Assembly: GCA_947630825.1 (NCBI GenBank)
Contig: CANRJA010000016.1
Location: forward strand, 1 to 40,442
Source of the DNA: an uncultured Clostridia bacterium
GTDB lineage: Bacteria; Bacillota; Clostridia; Oscillospirales; Ruminococcaceae
DNA length: 40,442 nucleotides
Reading direction: 5' to 3'
Part shown: positions 30,641 through 39,346 of the stretch, in pieces
How positions within the stretch are numbered: the first letter of the stretch is position 1
Layout of the letters: each line of letters opens with the position of its first letter
The notes under the pieces: generated by a model
Database searches by the model: none
Told to the model about the DNA's origin: nothing
What the model saw: only the letters and a program-made list of their open reading frames with translations
Position numbers and translations under genes: made by a program

Positions 30641-33600
30641 ATGAGTACATCTGCCGGAGCGATAACTTTAGACCTTACTCTTAACAGTAAGATTGAAGAA
30701 CAGCTTAAAAAGCTCACAAAGGGAATAGCCGATAAGTTTTCAGGCTCGGTTGAAGAAATAAACGGAAGGCTTGAGAAAAGTATTCAGAAACCTTTTGAGA
30801 GTATGCAGAAAGCGTCTGAAAGGGCAAATAAGAGTATTGCTAAGCCTTTTGAGAGCGCTAAAAAAGCGTCTGAAAAGGCGGCAAAGGGTGTTAAAGATAC
30901 ATTTGAAAATACATTTTCTGATGTAGAAAACGCTGTAAGCAAGTGTATGGCACGAATGGAGACAGAGCAGAAAAAATTCACGGAATCTGCTGCAAAATCC
31001 ACCGATATTAATACGAATGCTAAGACGGAAGTAAGCGCCCCTAAAAAAAGCACTATGGCTTCTCCTGTTCCGTCTATGGACGAGCTTGACAAATATATCG
31101 GGAAAGCTACAGAGAAGACAGAAAAACTTTCAGAATCGTTCAGAGCGGCGACCAATCCAATTGAACTTTTAAATCAAAAGCTGGACGTAACTTATGCAAA
31201 AATAGGAGACGCACAGCGAGAGGCAGATGAATTATTTGCTAAGTACAATCAAATTGCAAATGCCAAAGGTGCTGACAGTAACGAAGCTATGTCGGCAGAC
31301 AAAGCCTTTACTGCGGCACAGGATAAGCTGATAAGGCTTCAGGAATCAGTTTCACGAACAGAAGGCAAGCTGAATCAAGCAGTTACAAAGGCAGGACAAA
31401 CGGTAAACGCTACTGCAAGTCAGGCAAGTAATGCTGTGAAAAAGACTTCTGCTTCTGCAGGTAATGCAATAAAAAGCAATTTAGAAAATCCGGTAAAGAG
31501 AGCAAACAGCAGATTTTCAAAAATAAAGTCAACCATTTTAGGGGTCGGCAGTGCAGGAAAATCAGCCTTTAGCAAACTGCGGTCACATCTAAAATCAACA
31601 GATAAGAGCGCAAGAAATACAAACGGACTGTTCTCCAAGTTGGGCAAAACTGTAAAAGGAGTATTCAAAGCGACTTTTATAACCGCCGCATTGTATGGCG
31701 CTTTTCGAGGGCTTAAATCCTTGTTTTCCGACGCTATGTCCCAGTCAAAGGAGTTTCAGAAGTCTTTAAATAATTTAAAGGCTAATTTTAAAATAGCCTT
31801 TCAGCCTGTTATTTCAACTGTGCTGCCGATATTGACCAAACTTATGAATGCACTATCTCAGGTTATGGCAAAGGTAGCTAGCTTTATTTCAGGAGTGTTC
31901 GGCACTACATACGATAAATCTAAACAGGCGGCAAAGCAGGCTTCTCAGACGGCTAAAAAGTCATCAGAGGAAGCAGAGAAATATCTGAACAGCTATGATG
32001 TTATGAATAAGGCTCAAGACACTAGCAAGGAAAAATCCGATAGTGAAGATGACGGAGTAGATTTTGACGCTGTTGACACAAAGGGCAGTAAGGCGGCAGA
32101 AAAGCTGGGCGCTAAGTTTAAAAAGATAATGTCCGAATTGTTTGCACCAATAAAGGACGCTTGGTCTAAACATGGTCAGCCTGTTATGGACAGTATTAAA
32201 ACCACTGCAGGAAAGATAAAAAAGCTATTTGTGGACATCGGGAAGGACTTCAAAGACGTCTGGACAGACGGAACAGGTGAAAGGTTTGTAAGCAGTATCT
32301 TAAACCTTGTAAGAAGTATAGTTACAACTGTAGGCAAAATAGCAGGAGCGTTTGATAAGGCTTGGAATAAAGGCGATACTGGGAAAAAGATGATAAAGGC
32401 AATTCTCGACTATGCAACAAACTTATACAATATGTGGGCTGCTATATCTGACAGTATTGGAAGAGCATTTGATAGCTCTGCAGGAGTAAAGTTTTTTTCA
32501 AATATTCTTAATATAGTAAAAAATATTTATACTGGATTGGGAAATTTATCGAAAGGCTTTACCGAAGCATGGACAAATGCAGGTCTTGGCGACGCTATTA
32601 TGCTCAATCTGCTTAACTTGTTTAATTCAATAACAGGTTTTGTAGAAAGAATTACAGGCTCGTTAGCAAAGTGGGCAGGAGGTCTTGACTTTACTCCTAT
32701 TTTGACGAGTATAAATACTTTGCTTGAAGGCGTTACTTCACTTAGCGATGCAATAGGCGGTGTGTTGGGTGACGCATTTGAAGATGTGCTTCTTCCGCTC
32801 GCTTCTTGGGTGTTTGAAAAAGGAGCGCCTGCCGCAATTGAAACATTTTCAAGTCTTTTAGACGGACTAGGTACTATCATTAATACGATAAGACCGGGAT
32901 TAGAGCATTTTTATGATAAGGTTTTGAAACCTATAGGCTCTTGGGCAGGAAGCGTTATTATTGAGGCACTTGGCAAACTTAAAGAATTATTTTCAAAAGT
33001 AGCAGGGGTGTTTAAAGATAAGGGTTCGGAAATAAACAATATCATAAAAGGTGTCAGTGATACGGTAAGTATGATTTGGGAAAAATTCTTAAAACCGACA
33101 TTTAACACAATAAAATCTTTTGTTGGTGGAGTATTTGATACCTTAATTGATACAGCAGGTGGTGCTCTTGGGGGCATAATTGACGCTCTGAGCGGTCTGA
33201 TAGACTTTATAACAGGTGTTTTTTCAGGCGATTGGAAAAAGGCATGGAACGGTATTAAAAAGTTTTTAAAAGGTATCTGGGATGGTATATGGTCTATTGT
33301 AAAAGGTGTAGTAAATCTGATAATTGACGGTATCAATATGCTATGGAAAGGAATTTACAGAGCTATAAGCGGTATTATAAACTGCGTTGGTAAAGTAGCA
33401 GGAGCTATAGGTGACCTTTTCGGCCAGGATTGGCATTTTACAATGCCTGAAAATCCTCCGCTTATACCAAAGCTAGCTAAGGGCGGTCTTGCAACAGCGC
33501 CTACGCTTGCTATGGTAGGTGATAACAGAAACGCTAAAACGGACCCTGAGGTAATAGCGCCTTTGTCAAAATTGAAAGGAATGCTTGATAACGGTTCTGA

Positions 33601-33757
33601 CAGCGAGATAGTTAGTCTGCTCAAAGAGATTTTAGCATTCTTGAGAAATATAAATCCTGAGTTTGTAGGTATGGTTGATAGTGATGTACTGTATAAGTGT
33701 ATTGTCAAGAAAAATAAGTCTAACACTAACAGAACGGGGGTGAACGCCTTAGCATAA
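30641..33757 (+). CDS. Tail tape measure protein
   Basis: A 1038-residue protein after AAGGAGGTGA. The N-terminal half is helical, with repeated KPFES..KASE(R/K) motifs and Ala/Lys-rich coiled coils. Hydrophobic segments occur near 345-365 and 770-910, with Trp-containing repeats (IWDGIWSIVKGVVNLIIDG) before a C-terminal domain with PLIPKLAKGGLATAPTLAMV, the usual end of tape measures. Its length sets the tail at roughly 150 nm by the common rule of about 0.15 nm per residue. Confidence 0.95.
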   Translation: MSTSAGAITLDLTLNSKIEEQLKKLTKGIADKFSGSVEEINGRLEKSIQKPFESMQKASERANKSIAKPFESAKKASEKAAKGVKDTFENTFSDVENAVSKCMARMETEQKKFTESAAKSTDINTNAKTEVSAPKKSTMASPVPSMDELDKYIGKATEKTEKLSESFRAATNPIELLNQKLDVTYAKIGDAQREADELFAKYNQIANAKGADSNEAMSADKAFTAAQDKLIRLQESVSRTEGKLNQAVTKAGQTVNATASQASNAVKKTSASAGNAIKSNLENPVKRANSRFSKIKSTILGVGSAGKSAFSKLRSHLKSTDKSARNTNGLFSKLGKTVKGVFKATFITAALYGAFRGLKSLFSDAMSQSKEFQKSLNNLKANFKIAFQPVISTVLPILTKLMNALSQVMAKVASFISGVFGTTYDKSKQAAKQASQTAKKSSEEAEKYLNSYDVMNKAQDTSKEKSDSEDDGVDFDAVDTKGSKAAEKLGAKFKKIMSELFAPIKDAWSKHGQPVMDSIKTTAGKIKKLFVDIGKDFKDVWTDGTGERFVSSILNLVRSIVTTVGKIAGAFDKAWNKGDTGKKMIKAILDYATNLYNMWAAISDSIGRAFDSSAGVKFFSNILNIVKNIYTGLGNLSKGFTEAWTNAGLGDAIMLNLLNLFNSITGFVERITGSLAKWAGGLDFTPILTSINTLLEGVTSLSDAIGGVLGDAFEDVLLPLASWVFEKGAPAAIETFSSLLDGLGTIINTIRPGLEHFYDKVLKPIGSWAGSVIIEALGKLKELFSKVAGVFKDKGSEINNIIKGVSDTVSMIWEKFLKPTFNTIKSFVGGVFDTLIDTAGGALGGIIDALSGLIDFITGVFSGDWKKAWNGIKKFLKGIWDGIWSIVKGVVNLIIDGINMLWKGIYRAISGIINCVGKVAGAIGDLFGQDWHFTMPENPPLIPKLAKGGLATAPTLAMVGDNRNAKTDPEVIAPLSKLKGMLDNGSDSEIVSLLKEILAFLRNINPEFVGMVDSDVLYKCIVKKNKSNTNRTGVNALA

Positions 33758-33767
33758 GGGCGAAAAT

Positions 33768-34121
33768 ATGAAAGTATCGGTAAAAGGAACACAGCTTCCA
33801 AGCCCTGAAATAGAGGGAAGCCGTCTCACTCATCTTAAAACGTGGACGGCAAGCTCTGGGCGTTCAGCCTCCGGCAAAATGACAGGACGTGTTCAGTATT
33901 ATAAATACAAGCTGGAGCTTAAATGGGGCTGTTTGACAAACAGTGAATACAAAACACTTAAAAATCTGTTCGAAACAGAGCCTCAGTGGTTTTCTGTAAA
34001 GGTTACGGACGGAACAGGTACTACAAATTTCACCGGCTATTCAGGAGATTTAAACTATGATCACTGTTCAGGTGATGAGAAATATTACTTTGGCGTGACC
34101 GTTGAGATCGTTGAAAGATAA
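33768..34121 (+). CDS. Small tail protein (distal-tail-like)
   Basis: A 117-residue beta-rich protein (LPSPEIEGSRLTHLKTWTA, GRVQYYKYKLELKWG, KNLFETEPQWFSVKVTDG). Located between tape measure and the large tail fibre/hub gene, where Dit-type proteins sit, but shorter than classic Dit. It resembles the DUF6711-type proteins of clostridial phages. The ribosome site (AGGGCGA) is weak, hinting at coupling to the tape measure. Confidence 0.7.
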   Translation: MKVSVKGTQLPSPEIEGSRLTHLKTWTASSGRSASGKMTGRVQYYKYKLELKWGCLTNSEYKTLKNLFETEPQWFSVKVTDGTGTTNFTGYSGDLNYDHCSGDEKYYFGVTVEIVER

Positions 34122-34136
34122 GGGAAGGGGATAATT

Positions 34137-37100
34137 ATGTATACTGGAGCAAGTAATAAATTTAAAGACCTTATGCTTTCAGGCTCAGGAATTATAACCT
34201 CAAAGCTCGTTTTTGATGATTTTGAACTCAGCGGAGACGACATTTACAGTATAACCTATAAAGCAGGTTCATCAGACGGAAACAGCATAGCTCCCGGAAC
34301 TGTTTATATCCCTGAGCTTGAGGCTGAAATATCAGCCAGTGACAGGTATTTCAGAAATAAAAAAATGAGTTGGTATGTCGGTTTATCCGAAGACGGTGTA
34401 AGCTATGAGTATGTTAAGGTTTGTACTGTTTGGATTAAGGCTGTTGAAAAGAACAAGGATACAATTAAACTTACGGCATATAGCAATATGTATAAAACTA
34501 ATCTTCTTTATTATTCAGATCTTACATATCCTGTTGTCGTAAGTCAGTTGATAAGTGAAATATCAAGCAAGTTACAAATAAAAATAGATATATCAGATAT
34601 ACCACTGCCAATGTCAAAAACAATTGACGAAAAGCCAGAAGGATATACATACAGACAAATATTAGGTCAGATAGCAGGATTGTACGGCTGTTTTGTTGTT
34701 CCAAATCGTGATGATGACAAGATATTGCTTAAGTGGTACGAAGATAATGATTTAAACATAAGTGAAGATTTTGACGAACCTCAGATCGAGGATACCGATA
34801 TAAATATACAAATGCTTGCTTGTAATGCAAACGGAAAATCAATTACAACAGCTTATAAAGTGTGGACAATGCAGTGGTCTTGTATGTATATGACAAGTGA
34901 TATTCTTGAACAGCTTTTAGCTAAGTTCTCAGGTTTTACTTATCGTATTGGAAGTTTCAACCTTTTAAGCGGAAACATATTGATAGACCCATGGGATATA
35001 GTCACAATATCGTACAATGGTGAAACTTATAAAATGCCTGTTGGCTTATTAGAACACAAGTATGACGGCGGTCTTAGCACATCAGTTCAAACTCCAGGCG
35101 ATACTGACGGAGAAACGACATTGTCATTAATAAACCCATCGGAACAGACAACCAACAGACTTACAGCAGAGATAGTCAATGCAAAAGAAATTTTAGCTGA
35201 AAAAGTAGTTGCTGAGGTGCTTGAAGCGGCTAAGGCAGAAATTGATGACTTAATCGCTGATAAAGCAAGCATACAACAGCTAGAAGCTGTGCAGGCTGTT
35301 ATTAATAATTTAACAGTTGTAAAGGCTGATATTTCTGATTTAGACGCTGTAAGAGCCGATATAACTCAATTAAATGCAAACAAAGCAAATATTACAGAAC
35401 TTAATGCTGCTGTAGGTAGTATCGGCAACCTTTCATCTGTTGTAGCTAATATAACAACAATACTAAGCGGACAGGTTGGCACAGGTACTCTGCAAGCTAT
35501 CAACATAACGGCTGAAAATACTACGATAAGCGAAGCGGCTATAAAAGAACTTATAGCAAAAAGAATAACTGTTGATGATTTGCTTGCAGGCAGGATAAGC
35601 ACTGATAAATTTGAAATATCCAGTGACGATGGCGGTCTTAGCTTCAGCGGAGCTACTGCACAGTGGAAGGACGAAAAAGGAGTAGTTCGAGTACAGATAG
35701 GAAAAGACGCTAAGGGTAACTTTACTTTTACACTGTTTGACGCTACAGGCAAAGGAGTGCTGTTAGATTCATCAGGAATACATGAAAATGCAGTGCCTGA
35801 CGGTTTGATTGTTGATAGTATGGTAGCAGATGATGCTAATATTTCAGGCAAAAAGCTGGATATAGAAAGTGTTATAAAAAGCATTAATGAAGATGGAAGT
35901 ACCTTATTAAAATCTAATAAAATAGTTATTGATACCACTGGGCAAACTCTTGATATCGCTTTTAAATCGGTAAATACGAAAACGACAGAGTTAGAGGAAA
36001 CAATAACTTCTCAAGGTGAAAGTATATCGGTTATAGAAGGTCAGATAAAACAAAGGATATGGAAAAGTGATATTACTACTGCTTTAAAAGATACAGAGAC
36101 AAAAATTTCAACTCTTAGCGATAAATATAATACTGTTTCAGAAACACTTAATTCACATACTCAGGAAATAGCAGATATTCAGACTACAGTTAAATCAAAA
36201 GCCGATAAAAACACTGTATCTGCTATTGAAAGCAGAGTAACTACTTTTGAGCAAAATCTTGATGGGTTTATGTTAACTGTTTCCTATACTTATGCAACTC
36301 AAGCTGATTTGAATATTACAAATCAAAAATTAGAAAGTGCTGAAAGCAGTATTGAACAATTTGCTGATAAAATAGCCCTTAAAGTTGAGAAAAACGGTAT
36401 TATTTCTGCGATAAATCAGTCTGCTGAGAAGATAACAATAGACGCTGACAGGGTAGATATAGACGGTTTTGTTGAGTTTATAAACAACGGATACTCAACT
36501 AAGATAAACGGTAACGCTATTGAAACAGGTACTATTACAGCGGATAAAATATCCGCTGATGTCTTAAAAGCTGCATTTGCCAGAATAGGCGGTTTTACAA
36601 TAGGAGATAACTATCTTGCTTCAGGTACAGATGTGTTGGGGGGAACAAATAGTTTATCACAACATACTAAGAGTATAAGTATTGATCTTGGAAGCGGTAA
36701 GAATTTTACTGAAACCGTAAGTATGCCAAACTGTTCCGATTTATCAAAGTATCCAATAATCATTAAATATAAAGGTAAAGAAGTAAGAATAAATAGTGCT
36801 AACAAAGAAGTAACAATTTTTTATGATAATAGTGCCTCAACAGGTGTCTCATCAAGTGGAAAATGTACTGCAATATTTTCAAACAATATACTTACAGTAT
36901 CAGGCGGCGGCTACAATATGGTAATAGATTTAGCAATAACCTGGCATAGCGGTTCAGATGGTTCAAACGGAGCCGTTTATTTAGGAACTGATGGAATATC
37001 TTGCGGTGACACTTTTTTAGTAAATTCAGATGGAAATTTAAAGGCTGTGTCAGGCAATATTGCAGGGTTTGAAATAACGAATCAAACTATTGAAATGAAT

Positions 37101-37862
37101 ACTAAGGCGGCCGGAAAAACTGTGTATTGTTTTTTAAATTCAGTTGGCTATACAGGTGCTGATATGAATCCGGCGCCATACTCTATTTTGCTTGCAGCTA
37201 ATGCATCATTTATTAATTCTGATGCACAAATGTGTACACCGGCGCTGTTTATAACACAAGGTGGAGAATTGGTGTCACTTGACAATAAAAACTATAATGC
37301 TGATTTAAGAATTAAAGATGCCGAAATACAGATGACATCAGGTCATTACATACGTTCAAATTTTTCCAGTTATACGGACATGATAGTATGCGGAATGGGA
37401 AGCACTGGAGCAATACAAATAGGTAATTCCTCTCAGCCCGCAAGTACGTATATTTATACTAAAGCAACTGGTTATATATATTTCTATTTAGGCACTTCTT
37501 ATAAGGCGTATATTGGTTCGTCTGGTTTAGTAAACTCATCAGATGAAAGGCTTAAAAACGATATTGAAGATATGGACGGTAAATATGTTCAAATCGCAGA
37601 CAAGCTAAAGCCAAAAACTTTTAAATACAAAGATGATGATTTATCTAAAACCAATATGGGTTTTGTTGCTCAGGATTTGGAGAAAATAATATCCGAGCTT
37701 GGTATTAACAGCGAGAATTTTGCACCTCTATCAAAAGATGAAGAGGGTTATATGGGCATTAATTATATACAGTTGATACCTATATTATGGGCCAAGGTTC
37801 AAGAACTAAGTAAAGAGATTGAAAAATTAAAATCAAAGGAGGACGAAAACAATGTCAATTAA
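34137..37862 (+). CDS. Tail hub/fibre protein with C-terminal S74 auto-cleaving chaperone
   Basis: A 1241-residue protein. The N-terminal 330 residues look like a baseplate hub (YRQILGQIAGLYGCF, DPWDIVTISYNGE). Residues about 345-460 are a trimeric coiled coil with repeats of ADI/KANI-type (DISDLDAVRADITQLNANK, part). Beta-rich repeats follow. The C-terminal 110 residues are an intramolecular chaperone of the Peptidase_S74 family: SSDERLKNDI, with Ser1135 and Lys1140 as the catalytic pair, then MGFVAQDLEK and NYIQLIPIL. Cleavage before Ser1135 would release the chaperone after trimer folding. Likely host receptor contact. Overlaps the endolysin start by 11 bases. Confidence 0.9.
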   Translation: MYTGASNKFKDLMLSGSGIITSKLVFDDFELSGDDIYSITYKAGSSDGNSIAPGTVYIPELEAEISASDRYFRNKKMSWYVGLSEDGVSYEYVKVCTVWIKAVEKNKDTIKLTAYSNMYKTNLLYYSDLTYPVVVSQLISEISSKLQIKIDISDIPLPMSKTIDEKPEGYTYRQILGQIAGLYGCFVVPNRDDDKILLKWYEDNDLNISEDFDEPQIEDTDINIQMLACNANGKSITTAYKVWTMQWSCMYMTSDILEQLLAKFSGFTYRIGSFNLLSGNILIDPWDIVTISYNGETYKMPVGLLEHKYDGGLSTSVQTPGDTDGETTLSLINPSEQTTNRLTAEIVNAKEILAEKVVAEVLEAAKAEIDDLIADKASIQQLEAVQAVINNLTVVKADISDLDAVRADITQLNANKANITELNAAVGSIGNLSSVVANITTILSGQVGTGTLQAINITAENTTISEAAIKELIAKRITVDDLLAGRISTDKFEISSDDGGLSFSGATAQWKDEKGVVRVQIGKDAKGNFTFTLFDATGKGVLLDSSGIHENAVPDGLIVDSMVADDANISGKKLDIESVIKSINEDGSTLLKSNKIVIDTTGQTLDIAFKSVNTKTTELEETITSQGESISVIEGQIKQRIWKSDITTALKDTETKISTLSDKYNTVSETLNSHTQEIADIQTTVKSKADKNTVSAIESRVTTFEQNLDGFMLTVSYTYATQADLNITNQKLESAESSIEQFADKIALKVEKNGIISAINQSAEKITIDADRVDIDGFVEFINNGYSTKINGNAIETGTITADKISADVLKAAFARIGGFTIGDNYLASGTDVLGGTNSLSQHTKSISIDLGSGKNFTETVSMPNCSDLSKYPIIIKYKGKEVRINSANKEVTIFYDNSASTGVSSSGKCTAIFSNNILTVSGGGYNMVIDLAITWHSGSDGSNGAVYLGTDGISCGDTFLVNSDGNLKAVSGNIAGFEITNQTIEMNTKAAGKTVYCFLNSVGYTGADMNPAPYSILLAANASFINSDAQMCTPALFITQGGELVSLDNKNYNADLRIKDAEIQMTSGHYIRSNFSSYTDMIVCGMGSTGAIQIGNSSQPASTYIYTKATGYIYFYLGTSYKAYIGSSGLVNSSDERLKNDIEDMDGKYVQIADKLKPKTFKYKDDDLSKTNMGFVAQDLEKIISELGINSENFAPLSKDEEGYMGINYIQLIPILWAKVQELSKEIEKLKSKEDENNVN

Positions 37863-38517
37863 CTATGAAAAATCACTAGGAAGGCGGTTAGCTAATTTTA
37901 ATAGCAAGTATTATAAACCGCCTGTCAATACCGCCTCAAGAGGTCAGTGTGTTTGGTATACGCAAGGACGGGCCTATGAAAAGAAAGATGTTTATATCGG
38001 TGCAAGGGGCGATGCCAAAGACGTTTATCAAAGCTGTAAAAACTCAGGCTTTCAGGTGTCGAAGTATCCTAAGCCAAATTCTATAGCTTGTTTTAACGGC
38101 GGTACATACGGTCACGTTAGATACGTTGAATATGTAATCGGAAATACAGTTTATTTCACAGAGGCGAATGGGAATGCTGATAATGCTGTATCTTATGATG
38201 ACGGCATACTAAAAAAGATGTCGCTTGAAAATTGGATGAAACAATCGAATTTGCAGGGTCACGTTGTAGTAAAGAAAGAGGAGCTTATTACCTTTGAGAT
38301 TGTAACAAAGAAAGGCAATCTCGGACTTTACAAATCAACTAGTATCAAAAAGAAAAACAAGGTCAAGAGCATAAAGGCAAAAACAGTAAAGGTCGTTGCC
38401 GGAAGCGGAGAGAAAAAAGGCGGCCGAGAGCTTGTTAAGGTTTTGTATGATAACCGCTACTACTGGGCGATAAGAAAAACCAGAACTAAAAAACAGCAGT
38501 TGAGGAGGAAAGGATAA
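37852..38517 (+). CDS. CHAP-domain endolysin
   Basis: A 221-residue cell-wall amidase/peptidase. The CHAP domain occupies about 20-130: C33 (RGQCVWYTQGR), H88 (YGHVRYVEYV) and E104 in TEANGN are the Cys-His-Glu set. The C-terminal 90 residues are basic and SH3-like (LGLYKSTSIKKKNKVKS, ..YYWAIRKT), probably wall-binding. No signal peptide, so export depends on the holin encoded next. ATG after GGAGGACG, inside the tail gene. Confidence 0.93.
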   Translation: MSINYEKSLGRRLANFNSKYYKPPVNTASRGQCVWYTQGRAYEKKDVYIGARGDAKDVYQSCKNSGFQVSKYPKPNSIACFNGGTYGHVRYVEYVIGNTVYFTEANGNADNAVSYDDGILKKMSLENWMKQSNLQGHVVVKKEELITFEIVTKKGNLGLYKSTSIKKKNKVKSIKAKTVKVVAGSGEKKGGRELVKVLYDNRYYWAIRKTRTKKQQLRRKG

Positions 38518-38930
38518 TGAAAGAGTATTTTTTAATAGTTTGCGGAATAGTTGGCGGAACAATATCCGCTTTATTCGGTGGTTGGAACCACCTACTTACA
38601 ACACTCTTAGTCGCTATGGGAGTTGATTTTGTGACAGGTCTTGTAGTAGCAGGAGTGTTTAAAAAGAGCCAAAAGACACCTAACGGAGCGCTTGAGAGTA
38701 ATATTGGCTGGAAAGGTATTGCCAAGAAGGGTGTAACGCTTCTGATAGTTTTAATAGCTCACAGGCTAGATTTAGCAATAGGTACAACAATAATTCGAGA
38801 TGCAGTTGTAATAGCCTTTATAGTAAATGAGGTTATATCTATAACTGAAAATGCAGGGCTTATGGGCGTGCCTGTTCCGTCGCCTATTAAGAAGGCTATT
38901 GAAGTGTTAAAAGAGAAGGAAGAAAAGTAA
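38517..38930 (+). CDS. Phage holin (toxin-secretion/lysis family)
   Basis: A 137-residue protein with two to three membrane helices: about 5-40, with VDFVTGLVVAGV as the family hallmark, a loop with SNIGWKGIAKKG, then 72-90 and 95-110. It matches the Phage_holin_4 / TIGR01593 family. It opens the membrane at the end of the cycle to release the endolysin. ATG overlaps the endolysin stop. Last gene of prophage B. Confidence 0.93.
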   Translation: MKEYFLIVCGIVGGTISALFGGWNHLLTTLLVAMGVDFVTGLVVAGVFKKSQKTPNGALESNIGWKGIAKKGVTLLIVLIAHRLDLAIGTTIIRDAVVIAFIVNEVISITENAGLMGVPVPSPIKKAIEVLKEKEEK

Positions 38931-38947
38931 ACTACATAAGGTATAGG

Positions 38948-38992
38948 AAAAGCCCTCTCAGTCGAAATTATCCGACTTGGAGGGCTTTTTCG
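38948..38992 (+). terminator. Terminator of the late operon
   Basis: A 10-bp outer stem AAAAGCCCTC / GAGGGCTTTT with an inner GTCG/CGAC pairing, followed by further T. It closes the late transcript 18 bases after the holin stop. The remainder of 38931-39346 holds arm repeats, the att site, a second terminator and no gene. Confidence 0.92.
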
Positions 38993-39070
38993 TTTAACAT
39001 ATTATAAAAGTAAAGTCTTTTGAAATTTGTTCACATGGAAACTCATTTTTATTATAAGTATTATAATAAA

Positions 39071-39093
39071 TTTAGTATAAAATTAGTGCAAAA
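39071..39093. repeat. Arm repeats at the right end of prophage B
   Basis: TTTAGTATAAAA (39071-39082) and the variant TTAGTGCAAAA (39083-39093) match the tandem 12-mers at 8444-8467, at the same 12-bp spacing. Probable binding sites of the B integrase about 80 bp from the core. Confidence 0.75.
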
Positions 39094-39127
39094 TTAATTT
39101 ATAAGCCTATATAAAGGCATTTCATTG

Positions 39128-39189
39128 CGACTGGAACTCGTGTTGACGTTTGTAGCGTCTCGAGGGTTCGAATCCCTCCATCTCCGCCA
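39128..39189 (+). other. Right attachment site: 3' part of tRNA-Ser(GGA)
   Basis: About 62 bases correspond to a tRNA-Ser from the anticodon arm on: loop CTGGAAC (anticodon GGA) with 3' stem TCGTG, long variable arm (GACGTTTGTAGCGTC), T arm GAGGG-TTCGAAT-CCCTC, acceptor CATCTCC, G, CCA. The 5' acceptor and D arm are absent, so not a working tRNA. The core 39171-39189 equals 8335-8353. The phage carries the tRNA end in its attP, which restores the gene after integration; the intact tRNA should lie left of the array. Confidence 0.88.
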
Positions 39190-39196
39190 GAAAACA

Positions 39197-39237
39197 AATC
39201 GCATTGTTACGGGCTTCGTCGTGAAAGTGCGGTTTTT
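39197..39237 (+). terminator. Hairpin terminator after the tRNA-Ser end
   Basis: AATCGCA / TGCGGTT stem (39197-39203, 39228-39234, one G-T pair) with partial inner pairing (ACG/CGT), then TTTTT. Starts 8 bases after CCA, like the terminator at 8355. Confidence 0.6.
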
Positions 39238-39312
39238 CTTATGTTTGAAATTCATTTATTTGTTTACATTTTCACATAAATGGGTCGATAATCAAAAAAA
39301 TAACTAAAAATA

Positions 39313-39332
39313 TGACACGAAATATGACACGA
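39313..39332. repeat. Paired TGACACGA repeats, probable arm sites of element C
   Basis: TGACACGA at 39313-39320 and 39325-39332, 12 bp apart, just beyond the stop of the second integrase. Same pair as at 8259-8282 in element A, and unlike the B arm sites. Confidence 0.65.
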
Positions 39333-39346
39333 AAATGATCAAAAAA

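Noticed and set aside
39125-39307. 60-codon frame across the right att site
   Set aside because: It reads through the tRNA-Ser fragment and its terminator; no ribosome site.
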